A stretch of 64,000 nt of DNA, taken from Inquilinus sp. Marseille-Q2685. GTDB lineage: Bacteria; Pseudomonadota; Alphaproteobacteria; DSM-16000; Inquilinaceae. A program made the translations under genes and the position numbers. Below, piece by piece: positions 18,496 through 27,847 of the stretch. Location of the stretch: positions 1,180,001 to 1,244,000 of the forward strand of contig NZ_CAKAKL010000002.1 in assembly GCF_916619195.1 (NCBI RefSeq). The letters are read 5' to 3'. Under the pieces are notes generated by a model. That model saw only the letters and a list, made by a program, of their open reading frames with translations. It searched no databases and was not told where the DNA came from. Position 1 is the stretch's first letter, and each line of letters starts with the position of its first letter.

Positions 18496-20109
18496 TCAAT
18501 AGCCGACGACATCCGGCCAGCGCAGCTCCACACCTTGCCCTTCCAGCCTGGCCTGGAAGGCGGCCAGCCGGTCCGGCCGCGCCCGCACCGCGCGCGGCGG
18601 CAGGTCGTGCTGCAGGCACCAGGCGGCGAGATGGCCCGCCACCTCGCCGATGTTCCATTCCACCGGATGCAGCCGGTAGCAGCCATTGGTGATGTGGGTG
18701 GTGCCGATCGCCTTGCCGGCCGGCAGCAGGTTCTCCATCCGCCGCGGCAGCAGGGCGCCGAGCGGGATCTCGAACGGGCAGGAGCCGACATCGATGTAGT
18801 TGTCGCCGCCGGTCGAGGGGTGCAGGTCGATCCGGTACATGCCGACGCCGACGGAATCACGGTAGCGCACGGCCCCGCGGGCGCCGCGCACCGCCAGGGA
18901 CAGGTCCTGCTCCACCACCGTGTACTCGGCGCGGATGCGGCGGGATTCGCGGATGTAGGGCGCCTGGGCCAGGCCGTCGAGCGTGCCGGTGACGTCGCTG
19001 CGCAGCCTGAGGCCCGGGAATCCCGCGCCGCCGTCCGGCCGCGGCGCCTCGGTCTGCAGCCAGTACAGCACGCAACGCGACAGCTCCTCGGCGCCGGCCC
19101 GGTGGCGCCGCGCCTCGTCCTCCGGCACCTCGAACACCGGCCCCTCGAAATAGTCGATCATCGGCCAGTTCACGAGGGTGATGTCGCTGGCATAGGTGCC
19201 GCCGGCGAAGTTGCGGCGGGCGGCGATGCGCCGGAAGGTCCAGAGGTTGCCGTCGCCCGGGTTCAGCCGCTGGTCGGCGTTCACCGCCAGCGGGTTGTCA
19301 TCCGGGTTCGGGGTGAAGCTGCGCTCGACGATCTCCAGCGTGCGCGGATGCGGCGACCGCCAGCCCAGCAGCGGCCCGCCCCAGAATTCCGGCCGGTAGT
19401 CGCGCCAGAAGGCGTAGTTCGCCGGCCGGTCGATGACGTGGTTGCCGTCGACATGGTCGATGGCGAAGCAGACCGACACCGCCTGCATGTTCAGGGGCTG
19501 GGCGGCCCAGGGCGCGCTCGGCTCCCCGGTCTCGGTGCGGGATTCGAAGCCGGTGACGTATTCGGTGCCGGTCAGCGGCAGCAGCGCGCCGGTCTCGGTC
19601 GCGTCCAGCACGTAGCGGCCGGATGCGACGATGTCCGCGCCGCCGTCGCGATGGGCCAGGCGGACGGCGCGCACCCGGTCGCCGTCGACATCCGCGGCCA
19701 CCGGGCGGTACGGCTGCAGCACGCGGAGGCGGCCGGAGCCGCGCCACGGCGCCAGCATCGCCTCGATCACCGCCAGGCCGACCCGCGGCTCGTGGCACAG
19801 CCGGCTGACCCAGCCGGCGCCGGGGTTCAGGTCGCGCCAGGCCCGCGCGCCCTCGGTCAGCGGATAGTGGCGGCGATAGTGGTCGCGGATGCCGTCGCGC
19901 AGCGCCCGGTAGCTGGCGGTGACGCCGAAGCGTTCGACCCAGGAATGCTCGTCCGGCGGCACCGCCTGGCTGGTCAGCTGGCCGCCCAGCCAGTCGTATT
20001 CCTCGGTCAGAATCACCGAGCGGCCGGACCGGAGCGCCGCCAGCGCCGCCGCGACGCCGCCCAGGCCGCCCCCAACCACCAGCACATCCGCATCGAATTC
20101 CCGGGTCAA
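18496..20109 (-). CDS. FAD-dependent oxidoreductase (FAD_oxidored type)
   Basis: A 537-residue flavoprotein. The dinucleotide-binding motif VLVVGGGLGGVAAALAALRSG is close to the N terminus (about residues 9-29), followed by EYDWLGGQLT. The C-terminal part carries GKAIGTTHITNG, typical of this FAD-dependent group found in carbohydrate operons. No signal peptide is present, so it should act in the cytoplasm, perhaps oxidising the imported sugar or its derivative; this is inference from context. Its ATG overlaps the stop of the upstream LacI gene by four bases. Confidence 0.82.
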   Translation of the reverse strand: MTREFDADVLVVGGGLGGVAAALAALRSGRSVILTEEYDWLGGQLTSQAVPPDEHSWVERFGVTASYRALRDGIRDHYRRHYPLTEGARAWRDLNPGAGWVSRLCHEPRVGLAVIEAMLAPWRGSGRLRVLQPYRPVAADVDGDRVRAVRLAHRDGGADIVASGRYVLDATETGALLPLTGTEYVTGFESRTETGEPSAPWAAQPLNMQAVSVCFAIDHVDGNHVIDRPANYAFWRDYRPEFWGGPLLGWRSPHPRTLEIVERSFTPNPDDNPLAVNADQRLNPGDGNLWTFRRIAARRNFAGGTYASDITLVNWPMIDYFEGPVFEVPEDEARRHRAGAEELSRCVLYWLQTEAPRPDGGAGFPGLRLRSDVTGTLDGLAQAPYIRESRRIRAEYTVVEQDLSLAVRGARGAVRYRDSVGVGMYRIDLHPSTGGDNYIDVGSCPFEIPLGALLPRRMENLLPAGKAIGTTHITNGCYRLHPVEWNIGEVAGHLAAWCLQHDLPPRAVRARPDRLAAFQARLEGQGVELRWPDVVGY

Positions 20110-21170
20110 TTCCGTCGTCCCTTCCGCTTGTCCGGCATCCTGTCCGGCACCGGGCCGAGGGTCTGCCCCTCGGCCAGCTCGCAGGGCAGCAGCCGCTGCC
20201 GCCCCTGCTCCTCCCCGCCCATCACCAGGGTCAGGATCTCGACCGCCTGCCGGCCCATCTCTTCCCGCGGGATGCGGAAGCAGGTGAAGGCGATGTCGGT
20301 CGCGACCGGCCGCGTCGGATTGCCCAGCGCGATCAGCGACAGGTCGCCCGGCACCGCCACGCCCCGGTCGCGCGCCGCCCGCTCCAGCACCACCGCGTCT
20401 GCCTGGTCCTCGACCAGCGCCGCGGTCGCGCCTTCGCGCAACAGCCCGTCGACGATTTCGCCGGGATCACGGTCCTGGGCAGGCTCGTGGATCCAGCCCA
20501 CCCCCGTCTCCTCGACCGCGATGCGGAAGCCGGCCCAGCGGTCGTCAGAGGATTCGGCGCCGCAGCCGGGGCCGATGAAGGCGAGGCGGCGGTGGCCCAG
20601 CGCCACGGCCTGCCGGACCAGCGCCGCGGTGGCGGCGGCGTAGTCGGCGCCGACATAGGGCACGGGTCCGCCGGCATCGTCGCGGCGGCCGACGGCGACG
20701 AAGGGATAGCCGCTGGCGACCAGCCGGCCCAGCTCGTCCCGGTCCAGCGTCCGGCCCAGCAGGATGCAGCCATCGGCCAGGCGCAGCCGGTTGTTCTCGT
20801 GGAAGATCCGGCGGCGTCCGTCCGTCACCGGCGCGCTGGTGAACAGCAGCAGGTCGTAGCCGAACCGCTCCGCCGCCCCCTCGATGCCCAGCAGGAAGGG
20901 CGTGTAGAAATCGGCCTGCAGCGTCGGGAACACCGGCTCGTAGGTGAAGACGCCGAGCAGCTGGTTGCGCCGCCCGACCAGCTTCTGCGCCGCCGGATCG
21001 GCGACATAGCCGGTGGCACGGATCACCTCCAGCACCCGCTCGCGCGTCTCCTGCGGAATCCGGGCCGAGCCGTCGCCGCGCCGGTTGAGCACGAGCGACA
21101 CGGTCGCTTGGCTGACCCCCGCCAGCCGGGCGATGTCCCGCTGCGTCAGCCGTGCACCTCCTCCCGGCAT
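20106..21170 (-). CDS. LacI-family transcriptional regulator, second system
   Basis: A 354-residue regulator with a LacI headpiece (LTQRDIARLAGVSQATVSLVLN at about residues 8-29) and a periplasmic-binding-like effector domain beginning LLGVFTYEPVF. It is the first gene of the operon containing the FAD oxidoreductase and the second CUT1 importer, to which it is coupled by an ATGA overlap. An 18-bp perfect palindrome sits 12 bp before its start, so it probably represses its own operon. Confidence 0.9.
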   Translation of the reverse strand: MPGGGARLTQRDIARLAGVSQATVSLVLNRRGDGSARIPQETRERVLEVIRATGYVADPAAQKLVGRRNQLLGVFTYEPVFPTLQADFYTPFLLGIEGAAERFGYDLLLFTSAPVTDGRRRIFHENNRLRLADGCILLGRTLDRDELGRLVASGYPFVAVGRRDDAGGPVPYVGADYAAATAALVRQAVALGHRRLAFIGPGCGAESSDDRWAGFRIAVEETGVGWIHEPAQDRDPGEIVDGLLREGATAALVEDQADAVVLERAARDRGVAVPGDLSLIALGNPTRPVATDIAFTCFRIPREEMGRQAVEILTLVMGGEEQGRQRLLPCELAEGQTLGPVPDRMPDKRKGRRN

Positions 21171-21181
21171 CGCCTCACCCT

Positions 21182-21199
21182 TGATAATACGTATTATCA
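21182..21199. promoter_or_regulatory. LacI-family operator, autoregulatory
   Basis: TGATAATACGTATTATCA is a perfect 18-bp palindrome centred on CG, immediately upstream of the lacI-type gene starting at 21170. A further half-site-like GATAATAA follows at 21202-21209. AT-rich sequence is exceptional in this window, which strengthens the call. It very likely overlaps the promoter of the 15.4-21.2 kb operon. Confidence 0.8.
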
Positions 21200-21266
21200 G
21201 CGATAATAATGAGATCCTGCCGGGTGGTCAAATCCTTTGCTGGGGAATGTCCGCTCGGCGGAAAAG

Positions 21267-21308
21267 GCCCGACCCGGGGCGTGGTGGGGGATAGGCCCCG
21301 GGTCGGGC
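21267..21308 (-). terminator. Intrinsic terminator of the 21.4-31.2 kb operon
   Basis: GCCCGACCCGGGGC (21267-21280) and GCCCCGGGTCGGGC (21295-21308) are perfect 14-bp inverted arms around a 14-base loop. Read on the minus strand, the stem is followed by CTTTTCC, giving a short U tract. It lies 82 bp downstream of the alpha/beta-hydrolase gene, the last gene of the minus-strand operon. Confidence 0.75.
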
Positions 21309-21390
21309 TGGACGCTCGGAGGGGTGAGCGCCGATACCGAGACGAATGCGGGATGCGGTCTATTCCCGACGGCGCGGAGAAACCTGGCCG

Positions 21391-22233
21391 TTACCGCGAT
21401 GGGCGCGAGGCCGCGATCGTCCGCCCAAGCCGCTCCGCCAGGGCCGAGCCGGGGGTGCCCAGCGCCGTGGCGATGCTCATGTGGTTCTCGCCCGGGAGGG
21501 TCGCGAAGCGGCTCTCGACGCCCGCCGCGGCCAGTCGCTCGGCGAAGGCCCGGCCCTGGGACAGGAAGGGCGGCGTCTCGTCGGCACCGACCACGATGTC
21601 GACCAGCGGCCCCGGCATCGGCGCTGCCGTCAGCGGCGACCAGGCCGCCACCTCCGCCGCCGTCAGCCCGATCTCCGGCTGCAGGAAGCTGCCGGTGATC
21701 GGGTCGAGGTCGTAGATGCCGCTGACCAGCAGCAGGGACCGTACCGGCAGCTCCGGTGCCGCCGCCTCCCCCGCCCCGCGGCAGGCCAGGAAGCTGGCGA
21801 GATGGGCGCCGGCGGAAGCGCCGCTGGCGCTGAGCGCCGCCGGGTCGCCGCCCCAGCGGTCGGCATGGGCGGCCAGCCAGGCCACCGCCCGCCGCACCTG
21901 GCCGACCAGCGTCGCCATCCGGGCCTTCGGCATCAGCGAATAGTCGATGATCGCGGCGATCGCGCCATGCGCGGTGATGGCGTCGGCGACGAAGGCGAAG
22001 TCGAGCTTGGAGAAGGCGCGCCAGTAGCCGCCATGGATGAAGACATGGACCGGGAACGGCCCCTCCCCGCCCGGCGGCAGGTACAGGTCGAGCTTCTCGT
22101 CCGGATGGTCGCCATAGGCCAGGTCGCGCACGCCGCGCAGGGTCTGACGGGTGCGCTCGCTGGCCCGGCGATAGGCGGCGAGATGGGCTTCGAACTCCGG
22201 CACATGGGCGCGGATCATGAAGGGATCGGTCAT
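21391..22233 (-). CDS. Alpha/beta hydrolase (kynurenine-formamidase/esterase-like)
   Basis: A 280-residue alpha/beta-hydrolase. The oxyanion motif HGGYW is at about residues 66-70 and the nucleophile elbow is GASAGAH (GxSxG form). A catalytic His is visible in PGENHMS near the C terminus. The fold and HGGYW motif are typical of kynurenine-formamidase-like and carboxylesterase members, which cleave amides or esters. The ATG overlaps the stop of the upstream regulator gene by four bases. It is the last gene of the operon, so it probably hydrolyses an intermediate of the imported compound. Confidence 0.8.
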   Translation of the reverse strand: MTDPFMIRAHVPEFEAHLAAYRRASERTRQTLRGVRDLAYGDHPDEKLDLYLPPGGEGPFPVHVFIHGGYWRAFSKLDFAFVADAITAHGAIAAIIDYSLMPKARMATLVGQVRRAVAWLAAHADRWGGDPAALSASGASAGAHLASFLACRGAGEAAAPELPVRSLLLVSGIYDLDPITGSFLQPEIGLTAAEVAAWSPLTAAPMPGPLVDIVVGADETPPFLSQGRAFAERLAAAGVESRFATLPGENHMSIATALGTPGSALAERLGRTIAASRPSR

Positions 22234-24329
22234 GGCAGGGCGGCCTCGGTGAGGGGATCGGTCGGAACGACGGGCGGGGCGGAATCCGGCAGGTCGAGGG
22301 CTTCGAGCATCGCCCGCGCCGCCGGCAGGTCCACGGCCGCGACACGCAGCAGCAGCACCGCGCGGACTTGGCCATCGGCGCCGCGGATCGGCCGTGCCGC
22401 CTCGCCGAGATCTGGCCCGGCCTCGCCGATGAGGGCGGCGACGCGCTGGCCGCCTTCGGCCCGGATCGCCGCCACCAGCTCGGGCAGCGTCAGCGGCTTG
22501 CAGACGTCGCGCCGCGGCCGGGCATGGGCGGCCAGGAGCCACCGCAGCCGCCGCTCCGGCAACTCGGCGACCAGCAGGCGCCCGGCCAGGGTCCAGTTCA
22601 CCGGCGTGCGGCCGCCGACCGCGATCGGCGGCACCCCGGGCGCGGCGCGGCCGAGGGCGATGGTACAGCGCTCGCCATGCAGCACCGCCAGCGCGGCGGC
22701 CCCGCCGGTCGTGCGCGCCAGCCGGTCCAGCATCGGCTCGGCCGCGGCGGCCAGATCGGCGATGCCGATCGCGGCGAAGCCGGCGGCCCGGGCCCGCGGC
22801 CCGGCGAGGATCCGGCCGCGGCCGCCGCGCTGCAGCAGCCCATGCCCGGCCAGCGGCCCCAGCAGGTCGTGCAGCGAAGAGCGCGGCATCGCCACCGCCT
22901 CCAGGAGGTCGGCGATGCCGGCCTCGCCGCCATGCGCCTTGAGCCAGACCAGGATATCGAGGGTGCGCAGGATCGAGCGGGCGCCGCCATCGGCCGCCGC
23001 GCCCTTGCCGACGGCGAAGGTGGTGGGGTCGTAGTCCTCGCCCATGCCGTGGCCCAGGATCAGGCTGGGCGGCCGGTCCCAGCGCACATGGTCCTCGACG
23101 AAGACGTCGGCGCGGACCGAGGCGGTCTCGCAGCCGCGGCTGATCACCAGCGGCGTGTGCACCTCGATCCGCCGCGGCAGGGTGCGGCCGGCCAGGATGT
23201 CGAGCCCGGCCTCGACCGCGCGGATGCCCATGGCCGGCGGGAAGTCCATCGCCGCCAGCTTGACGCCGTGCAGGATCGCCAGCTGGTAGACCGCGTTCTG
23301 GTCGCCGCCGGTGTGCGGCGGCACGCGGCCGTCATAGCCGGCATCGACCCAGGCCTGGATCGACCCGGCGCCGTGCAGGCCGCTGTCGCACCAGACGCCG
23401 TCGATGGCGTCGCCCCAGCGCCCGATCAGCCCGGCCATGGCGCGGCGGCCGGAAGCGACCGTCATCTCGGTGTGCACGGTCTCGAGGATGCGGATGCCGG
23501 GCGCCAGGGCGAACACCTCGCGCGCCGCCCGGGCGCGGCGCAGCAGCGGCCCGATCTCCGGGTCGCCGACCATCATCACGACGCTGCCGCGGCCGCCCAG
23601 CGTCTCGACCAGCCATTGCGCCGGCAGCCGGCCGATGGCCGTGTCCGGCCCGGCGACCTGGACCAGCGAATGCGAGGCGTCGCCCAGCAGCCGGTCGACC
23701 ATGATCACGGGCAGCCCGGCGGCGCGGGCCCGGGCCAGGGCCGGCAGCAGCGCCTCGGTCTCCAGCGGGCTGACGATCAGGGCGTCGACGCCCATGGCCC
23801 GGAAGGCGTCGATGTCGCGCGCCTGGGCCGCCGGGTCGTCATCGGCATGGGCGATGCGCAGCGCGGCGATGCGGTCGGCATGCTCGGCCGCGGCGAACTG
23901 GACGCCGTGGATCAGCCCCTGGCGCCACAGATTGGCGCGGGACCCGTTGGAGAAGCCGAAGACATGGGGCGGCGGCCGGGCGAAAGGGGCGGCATCGACC
24001 AGCTCGGTGAAGCCGGGATTCCACAGAAAGGACCGGGCCGGGCCGGTCATGCCCTGCAGCCGCGGCCGGGACGGCGCGGCCGGCTGCGCCGCCTCGGCCT
24101 CCAGCGCCACCGCCAGGTCGAACCAGGCGGCGCCGAGCCGGACCATGCCGCGCCGCGGCGCCTCCAGCCAGCCGGCGGCCAGCATCGGCCGCAGCACGGC
24201 GTAGAGGCTGGAGCGCGGCACGGCGAGGCCTTCGGCCAGGGTCGCGACCGCCGCGCCGCCCGGGGCCTCGATCAGCCGGTCGACGACCCCGAGCAGGATC
24301 TCGACGCCCGACTGCCGGTGGCCTTCCAC
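22230..24329 (-). CDS. IclR / periplasmic-binding-protein / IclR fusion regulator
   Basis: A 699-residue protein with an unusual composite layout. Residues about 7-66 form an IclR-type winged helix (LAEGLAVPRSSLYAVLRPML). Residues about 121-415 form a ribose-binding-protein-like sensor domain. Residues about 449-505 form a second IclR-type winged helix (LLEAVAMPRSSLHDLL), and about 520-690 look like the IclR effector domain. The sensor domain aligns with the transporter's own binding protein (25664-26794): FSN...WR near the start, DALIVSP, PVI..DR and an aspartate-rich V-W-D-G segment recur in the same order. No signal peptide is present. It sits inside the operon and is inferred to sense the imported compound in the cytoplasm. 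Confidence 0.82.
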   Translation of the reverse strand: MEGHRQSGVEILLGVVDRLIEAPGGAAVATLAEGLAVPRSSLYAVLRPMLAAGWLEAPRRGMVRLGAAWFDLAVALEAEAAQPAAPSRPRLQGMTGPARSFLWNPGFTELVDAAPFARPPPHVFGFSNGSRANLWRQGLIHGVQFAAAEHADRIAALRIAHADDDPAAQARDIDAFRAMGVDALIVSPLETEALLPALARARAAGLPVIMVDRLLGDASHSLVQVAGPDTAIGRLPAQWLVETLGGRGSVVMMVGDPEIGPLLRRARAAREVFALAPGIRILETVHTEMTVASGRRAMAGLIGRWGDAIDGVWCDSGLHGAGSIQAWVDAGYDGRVPPHTGGDQNAVYQLAILHGVKLAAMDFPPAMGIRAVEAGLDILAGRTLPRRIEVHTPLVISRGCETASVRADVFVEDHVRWDRPPSLILGHGMGEDYDPTTFAVGKGAAADGGARSILRTLDILVWLKAHGGEAGIADLLEAVAMPRSSLHDLLGPLAGHGLLQRGGRGRILAGPRARAAGFAAIGIADLAAAAEPMLDRLARTTGGAAALAVLHGERCTIALGRAAPGVPPIAVGGRTPVNWTLAGRLLVAELPERRLRWLLAAHARPRRDVCKPLTLPELVAAIRAEGGQRVAALIGEAGPDLGEAARPIRGADGQVRAVLLLRVAAVDLPAARAMLEALDLPDSAPPVVPTDPLTEAALP

Positions 24330-24333
24330 ACCG

Positions 24334-25611
24334 TCACTCGGCGGCGGCCGCCGCCCGCATCGCCCGGCGCGGCGACAGGCGATGCATGGCGCCGTCCTTC
24401 ATCACCATGCGGATGGCGCCGTGGTCGTGGATCAGGCTGACATCCTGCAGCGGGTCGCCGTCGACCAGGATCAGGTCGGCCAGGAAGCCTTCGCGCACCT
24501 GGCCCAGCCGGTCGCCCATGCCCATCAGCTCGCCGCCGATCCTGGTGGCGCATTGCAGCGCCTCGGACGGGGTGTAGCCGAACAGCTTGACGAAGTGCTC
24601 GACGTCGCGGGCGTTGGTGCCCTGCGGCGTCCAGGCGAAGCCGTAATCGCCGCCGATGACGACGCGGATGCCGCGGCGGCGCATCTCGGCATAGGTGCGC
24701 TGGCTGGCCTCCAGGCACAGATGCATGCCCAGCTTGCGCGCCTTCTCCTCGTCGATGCCCCAGGGTCCGGCCTCATGGATGGTGTTGTAGATCAGGCCGA
24801 TGGCGGGGCCGACGAACACCCGGTCCTTCACTGCCTCCAGCATGTCCAGCGCCTCGGTGTCGGCCTGCTCGCAATGATAGATCACGTCGACCCCGGCGCG
24901 GATGGCGCGCTTCACCGCCTCGCTGGCGCGGGCGTGGCAGTTCACCCGCCGGCCGAAATCATGCGCCGCCTCGACCGCGGCGGTGACTTCGGCCTGCGAC
25001 ATCACCGACATGCCGCCCTTGGCCGGGTCGACGAAATCGTCGCCGGAGATGTTGATCTTGATGTTGTCGACATCCTCGCGGATGCAGATGCGGACGGCGC
25101 GGCGCACCTCCTCCGGCCCGTCGCAGACCATGCCGAAGCTGGCGCGGGCCAGGTGCAGCCGGGTCTCGTCGCCGAGGCCGCCGGTCACCGTGATCTCCGG
25201 GCTCGCCGCCTTGATCCGCGGGCCCTTCAGCCGGCCCTGGTTGACCTTGTCGCGGATCACAACGTCCAGCCGGGTCTTCGCGCTGGCGGCCGAATAGCAG
25301 CTGGTGAAGCCGTGGTCGAGCAGCAGCTCGGCGTTCCACATCGTCTCCAGCACATGCTCCTCGGTCGGGATGTCGCCGAGATCGGTGTTGCGGGCGGCAC
25401 CGCAGAAGGAGAGATGGGCGTGGCCCTCGACCAGCCCCGGCATCAGCGTGGCGCCGCCGCCGTCGACCGCCTCGCAGCCGACGGCGTCCAGCCGCTCCGA
25501 AGCCGGGGCCACGGCCTGGATGCGGTCGCCGCGGACCACGACCTGGCCGGGATAGGGGTCGCGCCCGCTGCCGTCCCAGATCATCGCGCCGGTGATGTGA
25601 TAGTCGCCCAT
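24334..25611 (-). CDS. Metal-dependent amidohydrolase
   Basis: A 425-residue amidohydrolase-superfamily enzyme. It opens with ITGAMIWDGSGRDPYPGQV and has the metal-binding HAHLSF motif at about residues 65-70. Later histidines appear in NCHARASEAV and YHCEQ. The C terminus (GFLADLILVDGDPLQDV) is typical of the imidazolonepropionase/prolidase-like branch. It should hydrolyse a C-N (or C-O) bond in an imported metabolite, in the cytoplasm. It lies between the binding-protein gene and the fused regulator in the same operon. The exact substrate cannot be told. Confidence 0.85.
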   Translation of the reverse strand: MGDYHITGAMIWDGSGRDPYPGQVVVRGDRIQAVAPASERLDAVGCEAVDGGGATLMPGLVEGHAHLSFCGAARNTDLGDIPTEEHVLETMWNAELLLDHGFTSCYSAASAKTRLDVVIRDKVNQGRLKGPRIKAASPEITVTGGLGDETRLHLARASFGMVCDGPEEVRRAVRICIREDVDNIKINISGDDFVDPAKGGMSVMSQAEVTAAVEAAHDFGRRVNCHARASEAVKRAIRAGVDVIYHCEQADTEALDMLEAVKDRVFVGPAIGLIYNTIHEAGPWGIDEEKARKLGMHLCLEASQRTYAEMRRRGIRVVIGGDYGFAWTPQGTNARDVEHFVKLFGYTPSEALQCATRIGGELMGMGDRLGQVREGFLADLILVDGDPLQDVSLIHDHGAIRMVMKDGAMHRLSPRRAMRAAAAAE

Positions 25612-25663
25612 GGGATCCTCCGCCCTGAGCGGGAGGCGGGCCGGCCCGCCTCCCGCGGGTTGA

Positions 25664-26794
25664 CTACTTGCCGATCCACCGCTGCGGGTAGTCCGGCATC
25701 CCTTCGCAGCCGCACATGGCGTAGTGCAGCGGCGGCATCTTCTCGTTGACGTATTTGTCGAGGGTCTCGGCCGTGATCGTCGGCTGCGGCAGCGACCAGG
25801 CCGGGCCCGGCACCTTCTCGCCCTTCAGGATGCGCAGCGCCGCGATCACCGGGGTGCGCCACTGATAGGTCGGATAGGTCGGCGCCAGCGCCTTCATGCC
25901 GGACTGCTTCCATTTCTGCAGGAAGTCCTGCTGGTCCTCGCCGGTGACGATCGGCACGTCCATGCCCTGGTCCTCGAACGCCTCGATCGCGGCGACGCTG
26001 GTGGCCCCGGCGTCCATCCAGACGGCGTCGAGCTTGCCGACGCGGGTCAGAGTGTCCTCGACGATCGACTTGGTCTTGGCTCGGTCGCCGTCGGTGAACT
26101 CCGCCCCCACCACCTCGATGCCCTTCTCGTCGAAGATCCGCTTGGCCGCGGCCCAGCGGTTCTCCAGCACGTCGACGCCAGGCAGGATGCGCAGCGCCAG
26201 CACCTTGCCGCCCTTCGGCACGTTGGCGGCGATGTACTCCGCCGCGGCGATGCCGAAGGCGTAGCCGCCGATCGGCTTGATCACGGTGACCGGGCAGTCG
26301 GTCAGCACGCCGCGGTCGAAGACGATGACCGGCACCTGCTTGCAGGCCTCCTCCACCGCCGGGGTCAGCGCCGCGGTGGTGTTGGGCGAGACGATCAGCG
26401 CGTCGCAATTGCCGCTGGCCAGCATCGCCTTGATGTCGGAGATCTGCTTGTCGTCCTTGCCCTCGGCATCGGCGACGGTGAAGGAGGCGATCTCATCCTT
26501 GTGCAGGTCGACCTCGGCCTGCATCGTGGTCCAGCCGACCACGCGCCATGGGTTGCCGACCCCGGCGTTGGAGAAGCACAGCTTGTACGGCCCCGGCTTC
26601 TTGTACTTGGCGGTGTCGACCATCTGGCTGCCGTAGTGCTGCTCCCACGGCTTGTCGGCCGGGCCTTCCGCCTTGGCCGACATCAGCGCCCGCTGGGCCT
26701 CGAACTCCTTGGGGTCGTCGAAGCTCTGCGCCTGGACCGTGCTGGCCGCCAGGGCCAGCACGGCTGCGGTGCCGATCATCATCCCGATACGCAT
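25664..26794 (-). CDS. Ribose-type ABC importer, solute-binding protein
   Basis: A 376-residue periplasmic binding protein (Peripla_BP_4 type) with a Sec signal peptide (MRIGMMIGTAAVLALAAS, cleavage near VQA-Q). The binding fold starts at YKLCFSNAGVGNPWR and contains DALIVSPNTTAAL and VPVIVFDRG. Together with the two permeases and the double ATPase upstream it forms a CUT2 importer. Its fold and several motifs recur in the sensor domain of the regulator two genes downstream. Ligand unknown; the class binds monosaccharides and similar small polar compounds. Confidence 0.9.
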   Translation of the reverse strand: MRIGMMIGTAAVLALAASTVQAQSFDDPKEFEAQRALMSAKAEGPADKPWEQHYGSQMVDTAKYKKPGPYKLCFSNAGVGNPWRVVGWTTMQAEVDLHKDEIASFTVADAEGKDDKQISDIKAMLASGNCDALIVSPNTTAALTPAVEEACKQVPVIVFDRGVLTDCPVTVIKPIGGYAFGIAAAEYIAANVPKGGKVLALRILPGVDVLENRWAAAKRIFDEKGIEVVGAEFTDGDRAKTKSIVEDTLTRVGKLDAVWMDAGATSVAAIEAFEDQGMDVPIVTGEDQQDFLQKWKQSGMKALAPTYPTYQWRTPVIAALRILKGEKVPGPAWSLPQPTITAETLDKYVNEKMPPLHYAMCGCEGMPDYPQRWIGK

Positions 26795-26839
26795 GGGCGT
26801 TCCTCCCCTATCGTTCTGGTTCTTGGAATGGTGACGGAG

Positions 26840-27847
26840 CTAGGCCCCTCCCCTGCGGCGGCGCCAGACGCTCCAGCCGACGGCGGCGATCAGGATCAGG
26901 CCCTGGGCCGCGTCGCGCAGCGGCTTGGGCAGGCCGATCAGGTTGAGCAGGGTGAACAGGGCGGCGAGGCTGAGCGCCCCGGCCACGGCGCCCGGCACCG
27001 TGCCGCGGCCGCCGAGCAGCTGGGCGCCGCCGATGACGATGGCGGCGATCGCCTGCAGCTCGTAGCCGTCGCCGACATTGGTCGACACCCCGGCGAAGCC
27101 GCCGAGCAGGATGCCGGCGGTGACGGCCGAGAGAGCGGAGATCACGAAGGCGATGGTGCGCACCAGCCGCACCCGCGTCCCCGCCAGCTCCGCCGCCCGC
27201 GGATTGTCGCCGATGGCGAGCAGCAGGCGGCCCAGCACGGTGCCGTGCATCAGCCACCACAGCAGGGCGACCGCGACGACCATGACCACGACCGCCAGCG
27301 GCAGCAGGTCGACGACCGGCAAGCCGCGCCAGGTCAGCCGGCCGAAGTCACGGAAATTATCGGGCAGGTAGCCCTGCGGCGACCCGCCGGACCAGGCCAG
27401 CGCGATGCCCTTCAGCGACAGCAGCATGCCGAGGGTGGTGATGATCGACGGCACCTTGAGCCAGGAGACGACGAGGCCGTTGAACAGGCCGACGGCGAGG
27501 CCGATGCCGTAGACGAGGGCGATCACCCACCAGGTCTGCGCCGGGTCGCCCTGGATCAGCAGCGCCGAGGCCATCACCACCAGGGTGATCAGCGACCCGA
27601 CCGAGAGATCGAAGCCGCCGGCGACGATGACGAAGAGCTGCCCGGCCGCGAGGATCACCAGCGGCGCCGCCCGGCGCAGGAAGTTCATGTAGCCCTGGGG
27701 CTCCAGGAAGGCCGGGCTGGCCACGGCGATCGCGACCAGCAGCACGATCAGCACCCAATAGGCCGGGCGGATCGCGGCCAGGCGGCGCAGCGGCGACGGC
27801 GCGGCCTGCGGCGGGCTGATCGGGCGCGGCTCCGTCGTCTCGATCAT
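26840..27847 (-). CDS. Ribose-type ABC importer permease (RbsC-like) A
   Basis: A 335-residue CUT2 permease with eight or more hydrophobic segments. Typical RbsC features are VIVAGGFDLSVGSLITL, GDNPRAAELAGTRV and the GGAQLLGGRGTVPGAV segment near the C terminus. Its start overlaps the stop of the preceding permease gene by four bases. Confidence 0.92.
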   Translation of the reverse strand: MIETTEPRPISPPQAAPSPLRRLAAIRPAYWVLIVLLVAIAVASPAFLEPQGYMNFLRRAAPLVILAAGQLFVIVAGGFDLSVGSLITLVVMASALLIQGDPAQTWWVIALVYGIGLAVGLFNGLVVSWLKVPSIITTLGMLLSLKGIALAWSGGSPQGYLPDNFRDFGRLTWRGLPVVDLLPLAVVVMVVAVALLWWLMHGTVLGRLLLAIGDNPRAAELAGTRVRLVRTIAFVISALSAVTAGILLGGFAGVSTNVGDGYELQAIAAIVIGGAQLLGGRGTVPGAVAGALSLAALFTLLNLIGLPKPLRDAAQGLILIAAVGWSVWRRRRGGA

